Source: CAZAYB01 sp964489215
GTDB lineage: Bacteria; Planctomycetota; Phycisphaerae; Sedimentisphaerales; Anaerohalosphaeraceae
Assembly: GCA_964489215.1 (NCBI GenBank)
Contig: CAZAYB010000094.1
Span: forward strand, 1 to 11,311
Length of the DNA stretch: 11,311 nt
Reading direction: 5' to 3'
Under the pieces are notes generated by a model that was given only the letters and a program-made list of their open reading frames with translations, made no database searches and was not told the origin of the DNA. Shown here in pieces: positions 1 through 6,719 of this stretch (positions are counted from its first letter, which is position 1; each line of letters begins with the position of its first letter). The translations under genes and the position numbers were made by a program.

Positions 1-1101
1 GCCTTTTTCATTTGCTATTTTCAGGCCAGTCTGGGTGAGCAGATTGCAAACTCTTTTTGGATCAGCTGGTGTTTTTACGGCCGAATCAAAAAACTCGGCA
101 ATACTTCTTTCCGATGTGAGGACCTGGGCATCGTATTCGCTAAGTTTGTATTCGGTAACAAAGCGTTTCTGCATATCAATTGGAAGTTCGCAAAGCCTTT
201 GCTTTATCTGAGTTAGCCAGGCTTGATCAACGTCTATCGGAAGCAAATCAGGGTCAGGAAAGTATCTGTAATCGTGAGCTTCTTCCTTTTCTCTTTGCAG
301 TACGGTAACTTCATTGGCATCATCCCAGCCGCGTGTTGTTTTATTACCCATTGCCATGACCTTACCGCTTTCCACAAAGTCCCTCAGCTGTCTTTGAGCC
401 TCGTATTGAACGGATCTTTCCAGTGCCCTGAAACTGTTTAAGTTCTTTACTTCAGTAATTGGTGTTTTGTATATCTTGCCGTCTTTTTTTATGTGAAGGT
501 TGATGTTAGGCTCAAATCTCATGTGCCCTTTTTGCATATCGCCCTGTGAGACACCAAGATAACGAACTATTCTCTGAAGCTGGGTTGCCATTTCCTTTAC
601 CTCATACGAACTGTTCATGTCAGGCTCTGTTACAATTTCCAGCAGCGGAGTGCCTGCGCGGTTAAGGTCAATGGCTGAGAAATCTCCGAGAGTATGTGTG
701 TTTTTTCCAGCATCTTCTTCCAGATGAGCACGTATTATGCGTATTTTCTTTGTTGAGCCGTCTTCAAGTGATATTTCAATACTACCGTTAACGCTCATCG
801 GCAGGTCGTACTGGCTTATCTGGTAGTTTTTCGGCAGGTCAGGATAATAATAGCTTTTTCTGTCCCATTTTGTGAAAGACGGTATTTCGCAGTTCAGTGC
901 CAAACCTGTAAGAACTGCTTTTTCGAAAGCATCTTTGTTCATTACCGGAAGTGAGCCCGGCATACCAAGGCAGACCTCGCAAACTTTTGTGTTTGCTGTT
1001 TGGCCGTAGGCAAGTTCACAACCGCAAAAAAGTTTTGTCCTTGTTGCCAGGTGAATGTGAATTTCCAGTCCAACTATTATTTTATATTCAAGCTCACTCA
1101 T
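1..1101 (-). CDS. gatB: Aspartyl/glutamyl-tRNA amidotransferase subunit B (partial, C-terminus beyond the left edge)
   Basis: GatB binds and activates misacylated Glu-tRNA(Gln) or Asp-tRNA(Asn) in the cytoplasmic GatCAB complex; GatA supplies ammonia for amidation. I translated this frame directly: it starts at ATG 1101-1099 (MSELEYKIIVGLEIHIHL) and stays open for exactly 367 codons to the window edge. The family is usually about 475-490 residues, so roughly the last quarter is missing because of the window, not a mutation. Visible hallmarks are the zinc-type Cys pairs C26-x-C28 and C41-x2-C44, then LGMPGSLPV, the YYYPDLPKNYQISQYDLP region (about 95-112), HLEED, DLNRAGTPLLEIV and HMRFEPN. It begins only 6 bases after the gatA stop and has no clear Shine-Dalgarno sequence, so it is probably translated by coupling from gatA. 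Confidence 0.96.
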   Translation of the reverse strand, partial: MSELEYKIIVGLEIHIHLATRTKLFCGCELAYGQTANTKVCEVCLGMPGSLPVMNKDAFEKAVLTGLALNCEIPSFTKWDRKSYYYPDLPKNYQISQYDLPMSVNGSIEISLEDGSTKKIRIIRAHLEEDAGKNTHTLGDFSAIDLNRAGTPLLEIVTEPDMNSSYEVKEMATQLQRIVRYLGVSQGDMQKGHMRFEPNINLHIKKDGKIYKTPITEVKNLNSFRALERSVQYEAQRQLRDFVESGKVMAMGNKTTRGWDDANEVTVLQREKEEAHDYRYFPDPDLLPIDVDQAWLTQIKQRLCELPIDMQKRFVTEYKLSEYDAQVLTSERSIAEFFDSAVKTPADPKRVCNLLTQTGLKIANEKG

Positions 1102-1107
1102 TTTTAT

Positions 1108-2580
1108 CTATAATTCAGGATTGTTTCTGGTCCAATTGGTTTGTCTTTCGTACATAGCTGCTATTTGGAGAAGTTTTTTTTCCGTAAATGGTCCGGAAAT
1201 AATCTGCAGGCCAATAGGTAAATTTTTGTTATCAAAACCACATGGTATGCTTATGCCCGGCATTCCAGCTAAATTAACACCCAGAGTGTAAATGTCTGCC
1301 AGGTACATCTGCAGAGGGTCGTCAATTTTTTCTCCAAATTTGAACGCAGTTGAAGGTGATACCGGCATCATTATGCAATCGCATTTTTCAAAAGCTTTAA
1401 TAAAATCGGATCTTATGAGATTTCTTACCTTAAGTGCCTTTAGATAGTAAGCATCGTAATAACCGCTGGAAAGTGCGTAGGTCCCAAGCATTATCCTTCT
1501 TTTAACCTCAGAACCAAAACCCTCAGCTCTTGATTTGGAATATATTTCTATATAATCACAGGGGTCTTTGGCTCTGTAACCATAGTGAACGCCATCGTAC
1601 CGGGCTAAATTACTTGACGCCTCTGCAGTGGCAACAACGTAATAGGTCGCAACGCAGTAGTCAAAATGCTTCATTTCTATTTCAATCGCAGTTGCACCGA
1701 GATCCTTATATACCTTTACCGCATCTTTTACAGCTTTTTGCACTTCGGGCTGTATGCCTTCAAAAAGCTGAGGGACGACCCCTATCTTCAGATCACTGTA
1801 ATCATCTTTCAATTGCTCCATATAATCAGGCACCGGAGCAATGTCGTTTGGTACGCTTGTGCTGTCGTTCTTATCATGACCAGATATAACATTCATCATA
1901 AGAGCAGCATCAGTAACATCCTGAGTGAGGGGGCCTATCTGGTCAAGACTTGAACCATAGGCAACGAGCCCGTATCTTGAAACCCTGCCATAAGTTGGTT
2001 TTAAGCCGACTACACCGCATAGGCTGGCCGGCTGACGTATTGATCCACCAGTATCAGAACCCAGTGAGGCGGCACACAGGCCCGCAGATACCGCAGCTGC
2101 ACTTCCGCCGCTGCTTCCGCCTGTAACCCTTGTTGTGTCCCATGGGTTTGTGGTTTTCTTAAGTGCGGAATTTTCAGTACTGGAACCCATAGCAAATTCA
2201 TCAAGGTTAGTTTTTCCAATAATGACAGCGCCAGATTCGTTTAGTTTATGGACAACGTGGGCATCATACGGAGCTTGAAAATTTTCAAGCATTTTAGATG
2301 CGCATGTAGTTTTTCCGAAACTGGTGCACATATTGTCCTTTATCGCAACGGGAACGCCTGCAAGAGGACCAAGTTTTTGGCCGGCTTCAATTTTTTTATC
2401 AATTTCATCTGCCTGGCTTAATGCCTGGTCGCGGTAAAGGTTTAAGTAAGCACCTATTTTGGGTTCATGTGCATCTATTCGGTTAAAGAAGTGTTCTACT
2501 GCCTCTGTGCTTTTTAGCTGACCTGTGGATATTTTATTTGCCAGAGATGCGGCTGTGTAGTCCTGGTAAGCCATTTTCAT
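1108..2580 (-). CDS. gatA: Aspartyl/glutamyl-tRNA amidotransferase subunit A (amidase)
   Basis: GatA is the glutaminase/amidase subunit of GatCAB and releases ammonia from glutamine or asparagine for tRNA transamidation. The 490-residue length is normal. The amidase signature GGSSGGSAAAVSAG starts at G154. The Ser-cisSer-Lys triad is intact: K81 in VAIKDN, S156 in GGSSGG and nucleophile S180 in GSDTGGS. The spacings of 75 and 24 residues are those of the family. The start overlaps the gatC stop by four bases (ATGA). A second in-frame ATG two codons later (2574) sits at a better distance from the purine tract GAGGGGG, so the true protein may be two residues shorter. It lies between gatC and gatB in one transcription unit. 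Confidence 0.97.
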   Translation of the reverse strand: MKMAYQDYTAASLANKISTGQLKSTEAVEHFFNRIDAHEPKIGAYLNLYRDQALSQADEIDKKIEAGQKLGPLAGVPVAIKDNMCTSFGKTTCASKMLENFQAPYDAHVVHKLNESGAVIIGKTNLDEFAMGSSTENSALKKTTNPWDTTRVTGGSSGGSAAAVSAGLCAASLGSDTGGSIRQPASLCGVVGLKPTYGRVSRYGLVAYGSSLDQIGPLTQDVTDAALMMNVISGHDKNDSTSVPNDIAPVPDYMEQLKDDYSDLKIGVVPQLFEGIQPEVQKAVKDAVKVYKDLGATAIEIEMKHFDYCVATYYVVATAEASSNLARYDGVHYGYRAKDPCDYIEIYSKSRAEGFGSEVKRRIMLGTYALSSGYYDAYYLKALKVRNLIRSDFIKAFEKCDCIMMPVSPSTAFKFGEKIDDPLQMYLADIYTLGVNLAGMPGISIPCGFDNKNLPIGLQIISGPFTEKKLLQIAAMYERQTNWTRNNPEL

Positions 2581-2885
2581 GCCCCCTCGTTGTCGTCAAG
2601 AACCTTGGGGACCTTGAAATATTCATCAGTTTTTTCCGGAGCGTTTTCCAGTGCCTCTTCATTTGAAAGGCCCGGCTTTACCATATCCTCTCGCAAAACA
2701 TTATGAACAGCAAGGCAATGTGCTAAAGGCTCAACGTTTTCTGTGTCGAGCTCATTTAGTTTTTCGATGTACTCAAGAATACTGCTTAGCTGTTCGCTGA
2801 ATATATCCAGCTCCTGGTCGCTCATTTTCAGCCTGCTTAGGACGGCGACTTTCATGACCTGAGATTTATCAATTTTATCTGACAT
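2577..2885 (-). CDS. gatC: Aspartyl/glutamyl-tRNA amidotransferase subunit C
   Basis: GatC is the small subunit that clamps GatA to GatB in the amidotransferase complex. The 102-residue length is typical (about 95-100). The N-terminal helical part shows the family pattern VAxLSRLKMSDQELD (about 13-27), followed by a second helix (SSILEYIEKLNELD) and the VEPL motif near 51-54. The C-terminal LREDMVKPGL and the FKVPKVLD tail are also typical. ATG 2885-2883 has an AGGA Shine-Dalgarno at 2894-2897 with an 8-base spacer. It is the first gene of gatC-gatA-gatB, overlapping gatA by ATGA. An intrinsic-terminator-like hairpin ends only 18 bases upstream of its start codon, leaving little room for a separate promoter. 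Confidence 0.95.
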   Translation of the reverse strand: MSDKIDKSQVMKVAVLSRLKMSDQELDIFSEQLSSILEYIEKLNELDTENVEPLAHCLAVHNVLREDMVKPGLSNEEALENAPEKTDEYFKVPKVLDDNEGA

Positions 2886-2893
2886 TGGTCAAG

Positions 2894-2897
2894 TCCT
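2894..2897 (-). promoter_or_regulatory. Shine-Dalgarno of gatC
   Basis: AGGA lies 8 bases upstream of the gatC ATG and within the 18 bases that separate the start codon from the upstream hairpin. Any transcript reading through the hairpin would therefore carry an exposed ribosome-binding site. Confidence 0.7.
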
Positions 2898-2903
2898 GAT
2901 AAT

Positions 2904-2936
2904 AAAAAAGCGAGACAGGTTCAGCCTCGCTTTTTT
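2904..2936 (-). terminator. Intrinsic terminator-like hairpin after rpmB, before gatC
   Basis: The arms GCGAG (2910-2914) and CTCGC (2926-2930) flank an 11-base loop and are bordered by A6 and T6 tracts that extend the pairing. On the minus strand it follows the rpmB stop by about 24 bases and ends in a U6 run, so it should stop rpmB transcription. The A6/T6 symmetry means it could act in both directions, but no plus-strand gene runs into it. It is unusual in sitting immediately before the gatC ribosome-binding site (see findings). Confidence 0.75.
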
Positions 2937-2959
2937 GAGTTTACAAACAAAGTGTCAAA

Positions 2960-3220
2960 CTACTTTTCACCCTGAGGTTTATAATTTCTTTTAGGTGGCT
3001 TTACAACCAATCCCATTTTTATAGCCTTTGCAGAAACCTTTATTCTGCAAACTTTTCCATCAACAACAGCCTTTACTTTCTGGATGTTTGGTTTGAATTT
3101 TCTTTTCGTTATGCCGGTGGTTTTTCTACCAACTCCGCCGAGATATTTTGCCTTACCTCTTCTTGATACACTGTTTCCGGTAGAGGTACGTTTACCTGTA
3201 AAGTGACATTTTCTTGCCAT
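2960..3220 (-). CDS. rpmB: 50S ribosomal protein L28
   Basis: L28 is a small structural protein of the large ribosomal subunit. The 86-residue, strongly basic product begins MARKCHFTGKRTSTGNSVSR, matching the CxxTGKRxxxGNxVS start of L28. It continues with RRGKAKYLGGVGRKTTGITKR, the longer loop of the Thermus-like and planctomycete-like L28 form as I remember it. PNIQKVKAVVDG (about 44-55) and VSAKAIKMG (about 62-70) complete the fold. ATG 3220-3218 has a GGAG Shine-Dalgarno at 3229-3232, spacer 8. It has its own promoter, a leader of about 80 bases with a hairpin, and a downstream terminator, so it is probably monocistronic, with possible read-through into gatC. Confidence 0.95.
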   Translation of the reverse strand: MARKCHFTGKRTSTGNSVSRRGKAKYLGGVGRKTTGITKRKFKPNIQKVKAVVDGKVCRIKVSAKAIKMGLVVKPPKRNYKPQGEK

Positions 3221-3264
3221 TATAATCGCTCCATATCTTTATTAGCGAACAAAACTTATACATC

Positions 3265-3294
3265 GGCACATTGTTTTTGCAGACCAGCTGTGCC
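3265..3294 (-). promoter_or_regulatory. Stem-loop in the predicted rpmB leader
   Basis: A perfect 6-base inverted repeat, GGCACA / TGTGCC (3265-3270 with 3289-3294), encloses an 18-base loop. If the promoter at 3307-3334 is correct, the hairpin forms within the first few bases of the rpmB transcript, about 45 bases before the start codon. Ribosomal protein genes often have leaders used for autogenous control. I know of no described L28 leader of this shape, so a regulatory role is inference. Confidence 0.35.
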
Positions 3295-3306
3295 CTAAAA
3301 CGTAAC

Positions 3307-3334
3307 AATATATAGATTTTGAAGATTATTTCAA
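3307..3334 (-). promoter_or_regulatory. Predicted sigma-70 promoter of rpmB
   Basis: On the minus strand, TTGAAA (3334-3329) and TATATT (3312-3307) are separated by 16 bases. Each hexamer differs from consensus at one position. The predicted start is near 3300, giving an rpmB leader of about 80 bases. The same TTGAAA-16 spacing appears before the PfkB-like gene at 9959-9986. Confidence 0.6.
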
Positions 3335-3404
3335 GGGCCAAAAGCAGAAAAAAGGCTTTTTTCTTGATTTATTTCAACTTTTTTATAAGTTATTGAGGTT
3401 TATA

Positions 3405-4331
3405 ATGCAAAATAACGACCGAAAAAAGCGAAAAAAGATAATAATAACCGGCTGTTCGAGCGGTTTTGGACTTTATTGTGCGGTAAAAGCTGTACGCCAG
3501 GGCCATCAGGTCATAGCGACAATGCGCAATATGGAAAAGGCACGTTATGTTTACGAGGAGCTGGGCAAGGATTCAGTTGAGAACCTTGAAACAGCACATC
3601 TGGACGTTAGGGACAGTGAACAGATAAAAAGTTTCGCAGAGAAATACGGACCTGTCGATGTACTGGTCAATAACGCTGGAATTCTGGTAACCGGTTCATT
3701 TTTGACATTAAGCAGCGAAGAAGTTGAAAGAATATTCGAGACTAATTATTTTGGGGCTGTTAACCTGACCCGAGCATTTGCCAGGGGCATGATCGAACAA
3801 AAAGAAGGATTGATCATTAATGTGGCATCATTGGCAGGTTTGGTGGGACATATGTTCAATTCGGCCTACTCGGCAAGTAAGCACGCTTTAGTTGGGTTTT
3901 CAAGGTCTATTCGTCTTGAACTAAAACCATTCAATATAAAAGTTGTTTCCGTTGAGCCTGGTTATCATAAAACGGAGATAATTCGTGCCAACGCAACCGT
4001 CTCCGAAAATTTTTATGACCGCCAAAGCCCGATGTTCGAATATAACCGGGCTTTTTTGCGGCTGATGCGTGAGGAGATAGTGCCAAGGGCAGGTGAGGTA
4101 GATGCTGTTGTAGATAAACTTATCGAAATAATTAATACTAAAAAGCCCAAAGATCATTATGTAATCGGCCAGGATGCATTTTTTGCCACTACTGCCAAGT
4201 GGCTGGGCCTTGACGGTCTGGTTCGAGAAAAAGTTTACAAAAAATTAATGACGGCAGTTAGACGCGAAAACCGACGGGCTAAAAGGCGTAAACAGGCAAG
4301 GAAGAATAAGCGTAAAAAGTCAGAATCTTAA
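3405..4331 (+). CDS. Short-chain dehydrogenase/reductase (SDR), classical type
   Basis: This is a cytoplasmic NAD(P)-dependent oxidoreductase of unknown substrate. All classical SDR motifs are present in the 308-residue product: TGCSSGFG cofactor loop (15-22, TGxxxGxG), LDVRD (about 66-70), NNAG (89-92), catalytic N114, S142, and Y155-x3-K159. ATMRN after the second strand (Arg41) suggests NADPH preference and resembles the 17-beta-HSD/retinol-dehydrogenase-like branch. I chose ATG 3405 because GAGG (3395-3398) lies 6 bases upstream; the in-frame TTG at 3393 would overlap that ribosome-binding site. The last 23 residues (about 286-308) are almost all Lys, Arg, Asn and Gln, an unusual tail for this family. 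The gene is divergent from rpmB and is followed by rluB. The substrate cannot be read from the sequence. Confidence 0.9.
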   Translation: MQNNDRKKRKKIIITGCSSGFGLYCAVKAVRQGHQVIATMRNMEKARYVYEELGKDSVENLETAHLDVRDSEQIKSFAEKYGPVDVLVNNAGILVTGSFLTLSSEEVERIFETNYFGAVNLTRAFARGMIEQKEGLIINVASLAGLVGHMFNSAYSASKHALVGFSRSIRLELKPFNIKVVSVEPGYHKTEIIRANATVSENFYDRQSPMFEYNRAFLRLMREEIVPRAGEVDAVVDKLIEIINTKKPKDHYVIGQDAFFATTAKWLGLDGLVREKVYKKLMTAVRRENRRAKRRKQARKNKRKKSES

Positions 4332-4357
4332 AATGTGAGAAACCAAACGGGGGCTTA

Positions 4358-4386
4358 TTGCTTTTTTTTTAACATTTGCTTATACT
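4358..4386 (+). promoter_or_regulatory. Predicted promoter of rluB
   Basis: TTGCTT (4358-4363) and TATACT (4381-4386) are 17 bases apart in the 92-base gap between the SDR stop and rluB. The -10 is a 5/6 match to consensus and the -35 is weak (3/6). A T9 run lies in the spacer. The transcript would start near 4393, about 30 bases before the rluB ATG. Confidence 0.45.
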
Positions 4387-4423
4387 GTAAGCAGACATTA
4401 TCAATTTAAAGGTATTAAATAAT

Positions 4424-5173
4424 ATGAGCAGACAAAGACTGCAAAAAATAATGGCAGAGGCAGGTATTGCGTCAAGGCGTAACTGTGAAGAGATTATCGA
4501 ACAGGGCCAGGTTCAGGTCAATGGTGAGTTTATTTCCAAACTTCCTGCCTTTGCGGACCCGGAGAAAGACGATATAAGGGTTTCGGGCAGGAAACTGAAA
4601 ATACCCGATAAGGTTTATTATCTTGTAAATAAACCAAAAGGATATATATGTACAAATCGCGACCCTCAAAAAAGACCAAAGGTTGTCGATCTGGTCGATA
4701 CAAAAGAAAGAGTCTATTGTGTAGGCAGGCTTGACGCCGATTCGACGGGTGCTATTGTACTGACTAATGACAATGAACTGACCAACAAGCTGACTCATCC
4801 AAGATATGAACTTGCCAAAACCTATCAGCTCAGGATACGCGGCAATGTTGATGGAGATGCTATAGAAAAGATAAAAAAGGGTGTGTGGCTCAGTGAAGGT
4901 AAAACCAACCGCGCATCCGTAAAAGTTTTACGGAGAACAAAAGCACAGACCCATATTCAAATAGTTATCAGGCAGGGTCTGAATCGTCAGCTTCGTCGAG
5001 TATTTGCCAGGCTCGGTTACAAGGTCCAACAACTCCACCGCACAAAAATAGGCAACATCAACATTAAAGGGATCCCAGCGGGTGGATATAAGATACTGAG
5101 CAAATCCCAGGTTCAGTACCTCAAGAATAAAACAGGCCCTAAAAAACGCAGCAAAAAAAATATGCCCGGATAA
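4424..5173 (+). CDS. rluB: 23S rRNA pseudouridine synthase, RsuA/RluB family
   Basis: This enzyme isomerises a specific uridine in 23S rRNA (position 2605 in E. coli numbering for RluB) during ribosome assembly. An S4 RNA-binding domain occupies about residues 3-50 (RLQKIMAEAGIASRRNCEEI, then VQVNG). YYLVNKPKGYICT follows (65-77), with the catalytic motif GRLDADSTGAIVLTND (101-116) and D104 as the catalytic aspartate. KTYQLRIRG and the RQGLNRQLRRVFARLGY block (173-189) are also characteristic. The 249 residues match the shorter RluB form (about 240-290). ATG 4424 follows AAAGG (4408-4412) at a rather long 11-base spacing. The C-terminus is Lys-rich. RluB is favoured over RsuA or RluE by overall pattern only. 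Confidence 0.9.
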   Translation: MSRQRLQKIMAEAGIASRRNCEEIIEQGQVQVNGEFISKLPAFADPEKDDIRVSGRKLKIPDKVYYLVNKPKGYICTNRDPQKRPKVVDLVDTKERVYCVGRLDADSTGAIVLTNDNELTNKLTHPRYELAKTYQLRIRGNVDGDAIEKIKKGVWLSEGKTNRASVKVLRRTKAQTHIQIVIRQGLNRQLRRVFARLGYKVQQLHRTKIGNINIKGIPAGGYKILSKSQVQYLKNKTGPKKRSKKNMPG

Positions 5174-5189
5174 TCAGATAAAGCTGATT
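5172..5189. terminator. Weak hairpin between convergent rluB and nfnB
   Basis: AATCAG (5172-5177) pairs with CTGATT (5184-5189) around a 6-base loop, starting within the rluB stop codon. It is AT-rich and lacks a U run directly after the stem, so it is at best a weak terminator or an RNA end-protecting hairpin. The whole convergent gap is 48 bases. Confidence 0.25.
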
Positions 5190-5221
5190 TATAAATATAT
5201 TTGGTTTTGAACTTTTTGCAA

Positions 5222-6691
5222 TCAGCCAGCAAGATATTCGTTGATTGACTGGGCCGCTGTTCTCCCCTGTCCCATAGCGAGAATGACAGTAGCAGCACCG
5301 AGCACTATATCTCCTCCTGCGTAGACGCCCTCAATGCTGGTTTTGCACTTGTCATCGACAACGATATTGCCCCATTTATTCAGTTCAAGTCCGGGGGTGG
5401 TCTGCCCAATGAGAGGATTCGCACCGTTACCGATAGCTATAATTACTGTGTCGAGCTGGATTTCAAACTCACTGCCTTCTATAGGTACAGGACGCCTTCT
5501 GCCTGAGCTGTCAGGTTCACCAAGTTCATATTTGAGGCATTCAACGGCTTTTACCTTGCCGTTTTCATCCCCAATCACCCGTTTTACATTCTGAAGCGTC
5601 TTGAAAATAACCCCTTCTTCTTTTGCGTGATGAACTTCTTCTATCCTGGCGGGCATTTCCTTTTCGCTCCTGCGATAAAGAATGTAAACTTCTTCTGCCC
5701 CGAGCCTTAAAGCGGTTCTGGCAGCATCCATAGCTACATTTCCACCTCCGCAGACAGCAACCTTTTTAGATACTGCGATTGGTGTATCGGATCCTTTGCC
5801 AAAATCGTAGGCTTTCATCAAATTTGCCCTTGTGAGATATTCATTTGCTGAATAGACGCCGATAAGCTGCTCACCTTCGATGTTCATAAAGTAAGGAAGT
5901 CCTGCGCCTACGCCGATATATACGGCATCGTAATTATCCTCTTCCATAAGCTGTTTTACGGTTCTTGTTCTGCCAACAACAAAATTACACTGGATATCGA
6001 CGCCCATTTTTTTCAAAGTTTCAATCTCTTCCTGGACGATTTTTTTCGGCAGACGAAATTCCGGAATTCCGTAAACAAGCACTCCGCCAGGTTTGTGGAA
6101 AGCCTCAAATACGGTTACTTCATGGCCTGCCCTTCTGCAATCAGATGCAACAACGACACCGCCTGGTCCCGAGCCTATAACCGCAACCTTTTTTCCCGTA
6201 GCAGGAGCAACTTCCGGCACACTGGGATTGTCTCTGTCAAGATCAGCAACAAAACGTTCAAGCCTCCCAATAGAGACCGACTTGGTCGGATCCTTAAACT
6301 TCAGTCCTACGGTGCATTTTTCCTGACACTGTACTTCCTGCGGGCAAACCCTTCCGCATACCGCTGGCAAGAGTGAATTTTGCTTGATCGTTTTAATGGC
6401 TTCCTTGTAATTGCCCTCAGCTATCTGGGAAACAAAGTCCTTGATTTCTATTCTTACAGGGCAGCCCTTTACGCAAGGTGCATTTTTACATTGCAGACAC
6501 CTAAGAGCTTCGAGCCTGGCCTCCAATTCAGTATATCCTGTGGCAACTTCGTTGATGTTCTTATTTCTTTGGTCAGGTTCCTGGCAGGGCATATCCTGGC
6601 ATGGAATTTTGAACCTGTCGGAGGGTTTCAGACCCTGGGCTTTTTCCTTTTCCAGCAACTCAGCAAGCATTTTTTGTTTTTCCTGATCCAC
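5222..6691 (-). CDS. nfnB: NfnB / large subunit of NADH-dependent reduced ferredoxin:NADP+ oxidoreductase (GltD-like)
   Basis: This is the bifurcating-FAD and NADP(H)-binding subunit of the cytoplasmic NfnAB transhydrogenase, which couples NADPH oxidation to reduction of NAD+ and ferredoxin, or the reverse. The N-terminal iron-sulfur region carries C65, C68, C73, C77, C112, C116, C122 and C126. E119, in the CPQExQC segment, sits where the family is known to use a Glu as a cluster ligand. The FAD Rossmann motif is GSGPGG (173-178), with KPGGVLVYGIPEFRLPK downstream. The NADP motif is CGGGNVAMDAART (from 324), and the C-terminus carries YAGGD. The 489 residues match the family. It begins with GTG 6691-6689, supported by GAGGA at 6701-6705 (spacer 9). 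Homologues are often annotated gltA/gltD (glutamate synthase small subunit), but the directly upstream nfnA makes Nfn far more likely. Confidence 0.88.
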   Translation of the reverse strand: MDQEKQKMLAELLEKEKAQGLKPSDRFKIPCQDMPCQEPDQRNKNINEVATGYTELEARLEALRCLQCKNAPCVKGCPVRIEIKDFVSQIAEGNYKEAIKTIKQNSLLPAVCGRVCPQEVQCQEKCTVGLKFKDPTKSVSIGRLERFVADLDRDNPSVPEVAPATGKKVAVIGSGPGGVVVASDCRRAGHEVTVFEAFHKPGGVLVYGIPEFRLPKKIVQEEIETLKKMGVDIQCNFVVGRTRTVKQLMEEDNYDAVYIGVGAGLPYFMNIEGEQLIGVYSANEYLTRANLMKAYDFGKGSDTPIAVSKKVAVCGGGNVAMDAARTALRLGAEEVYILYRRSEKEMPARIEEVHHAKEEGVIFKTLQNVKRVIGDENGKVKAVECLKYELGEPDSSGRRRPVPIEGSEFEIQLDTVIIAIGNGANPLIGQTTPGLELNKWGNIVVDDKCKTSIEGVYAGGDIVLGAATVILAMGQGRTAAQSINEYLAG

Positions 6692-6700
6692 GTTATCTGA

Positions 6701-6705
6701 TCCTC
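6701..6705 (-). promoter_or_regulatory. Shine-Dalgarno fixing the GTG start of nfnB
   Basis: GAGGA lies 9 bases upstream of the GTG in the 28-base gap after nfnA. The next in-frame Met is residue 8 (MLAELL) and has no comparable ribosome-binding site, so GTG is preferred. Confidence 0.65.
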
Positions 6706-6719
6706 AGCTTATTTAGGTA

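Noticed and set aside
1530..1953. Two overlapping plus-strand open frames antisense to gatA
   Set aside because: Low-complexity translation without family features, fully inside gatA.
3340..3362. AAAAGC / GCTTTT hairpin with T run between rpmB and the SDR
   Set aside because: Only two G-C pairs, lies between divergent genes where nothing upstream needs termination; probably chance in A/T-rich DNA.
3393..3404. TTG start giving a four-residue longer SDR
   Set aside because: The TTG overlaps GAGG, which is correctly spaced for ATG 3405.
4362..4370. T9 run after the SDR gene as a terminator
   Set aside because: No stable stem precedes it; GGGGGCTTATTGC has no matching arm.
5222..6691. Glutamate synthase small subunit (GltD) or sulfide dehydrogenase subunit
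   Set aside because: No glutamate synthase large subunit nearby, and the adjacent NfnA-type subunit with Asp/Cys3 cluster ligands favours NfnB; kept only as an alternative label.
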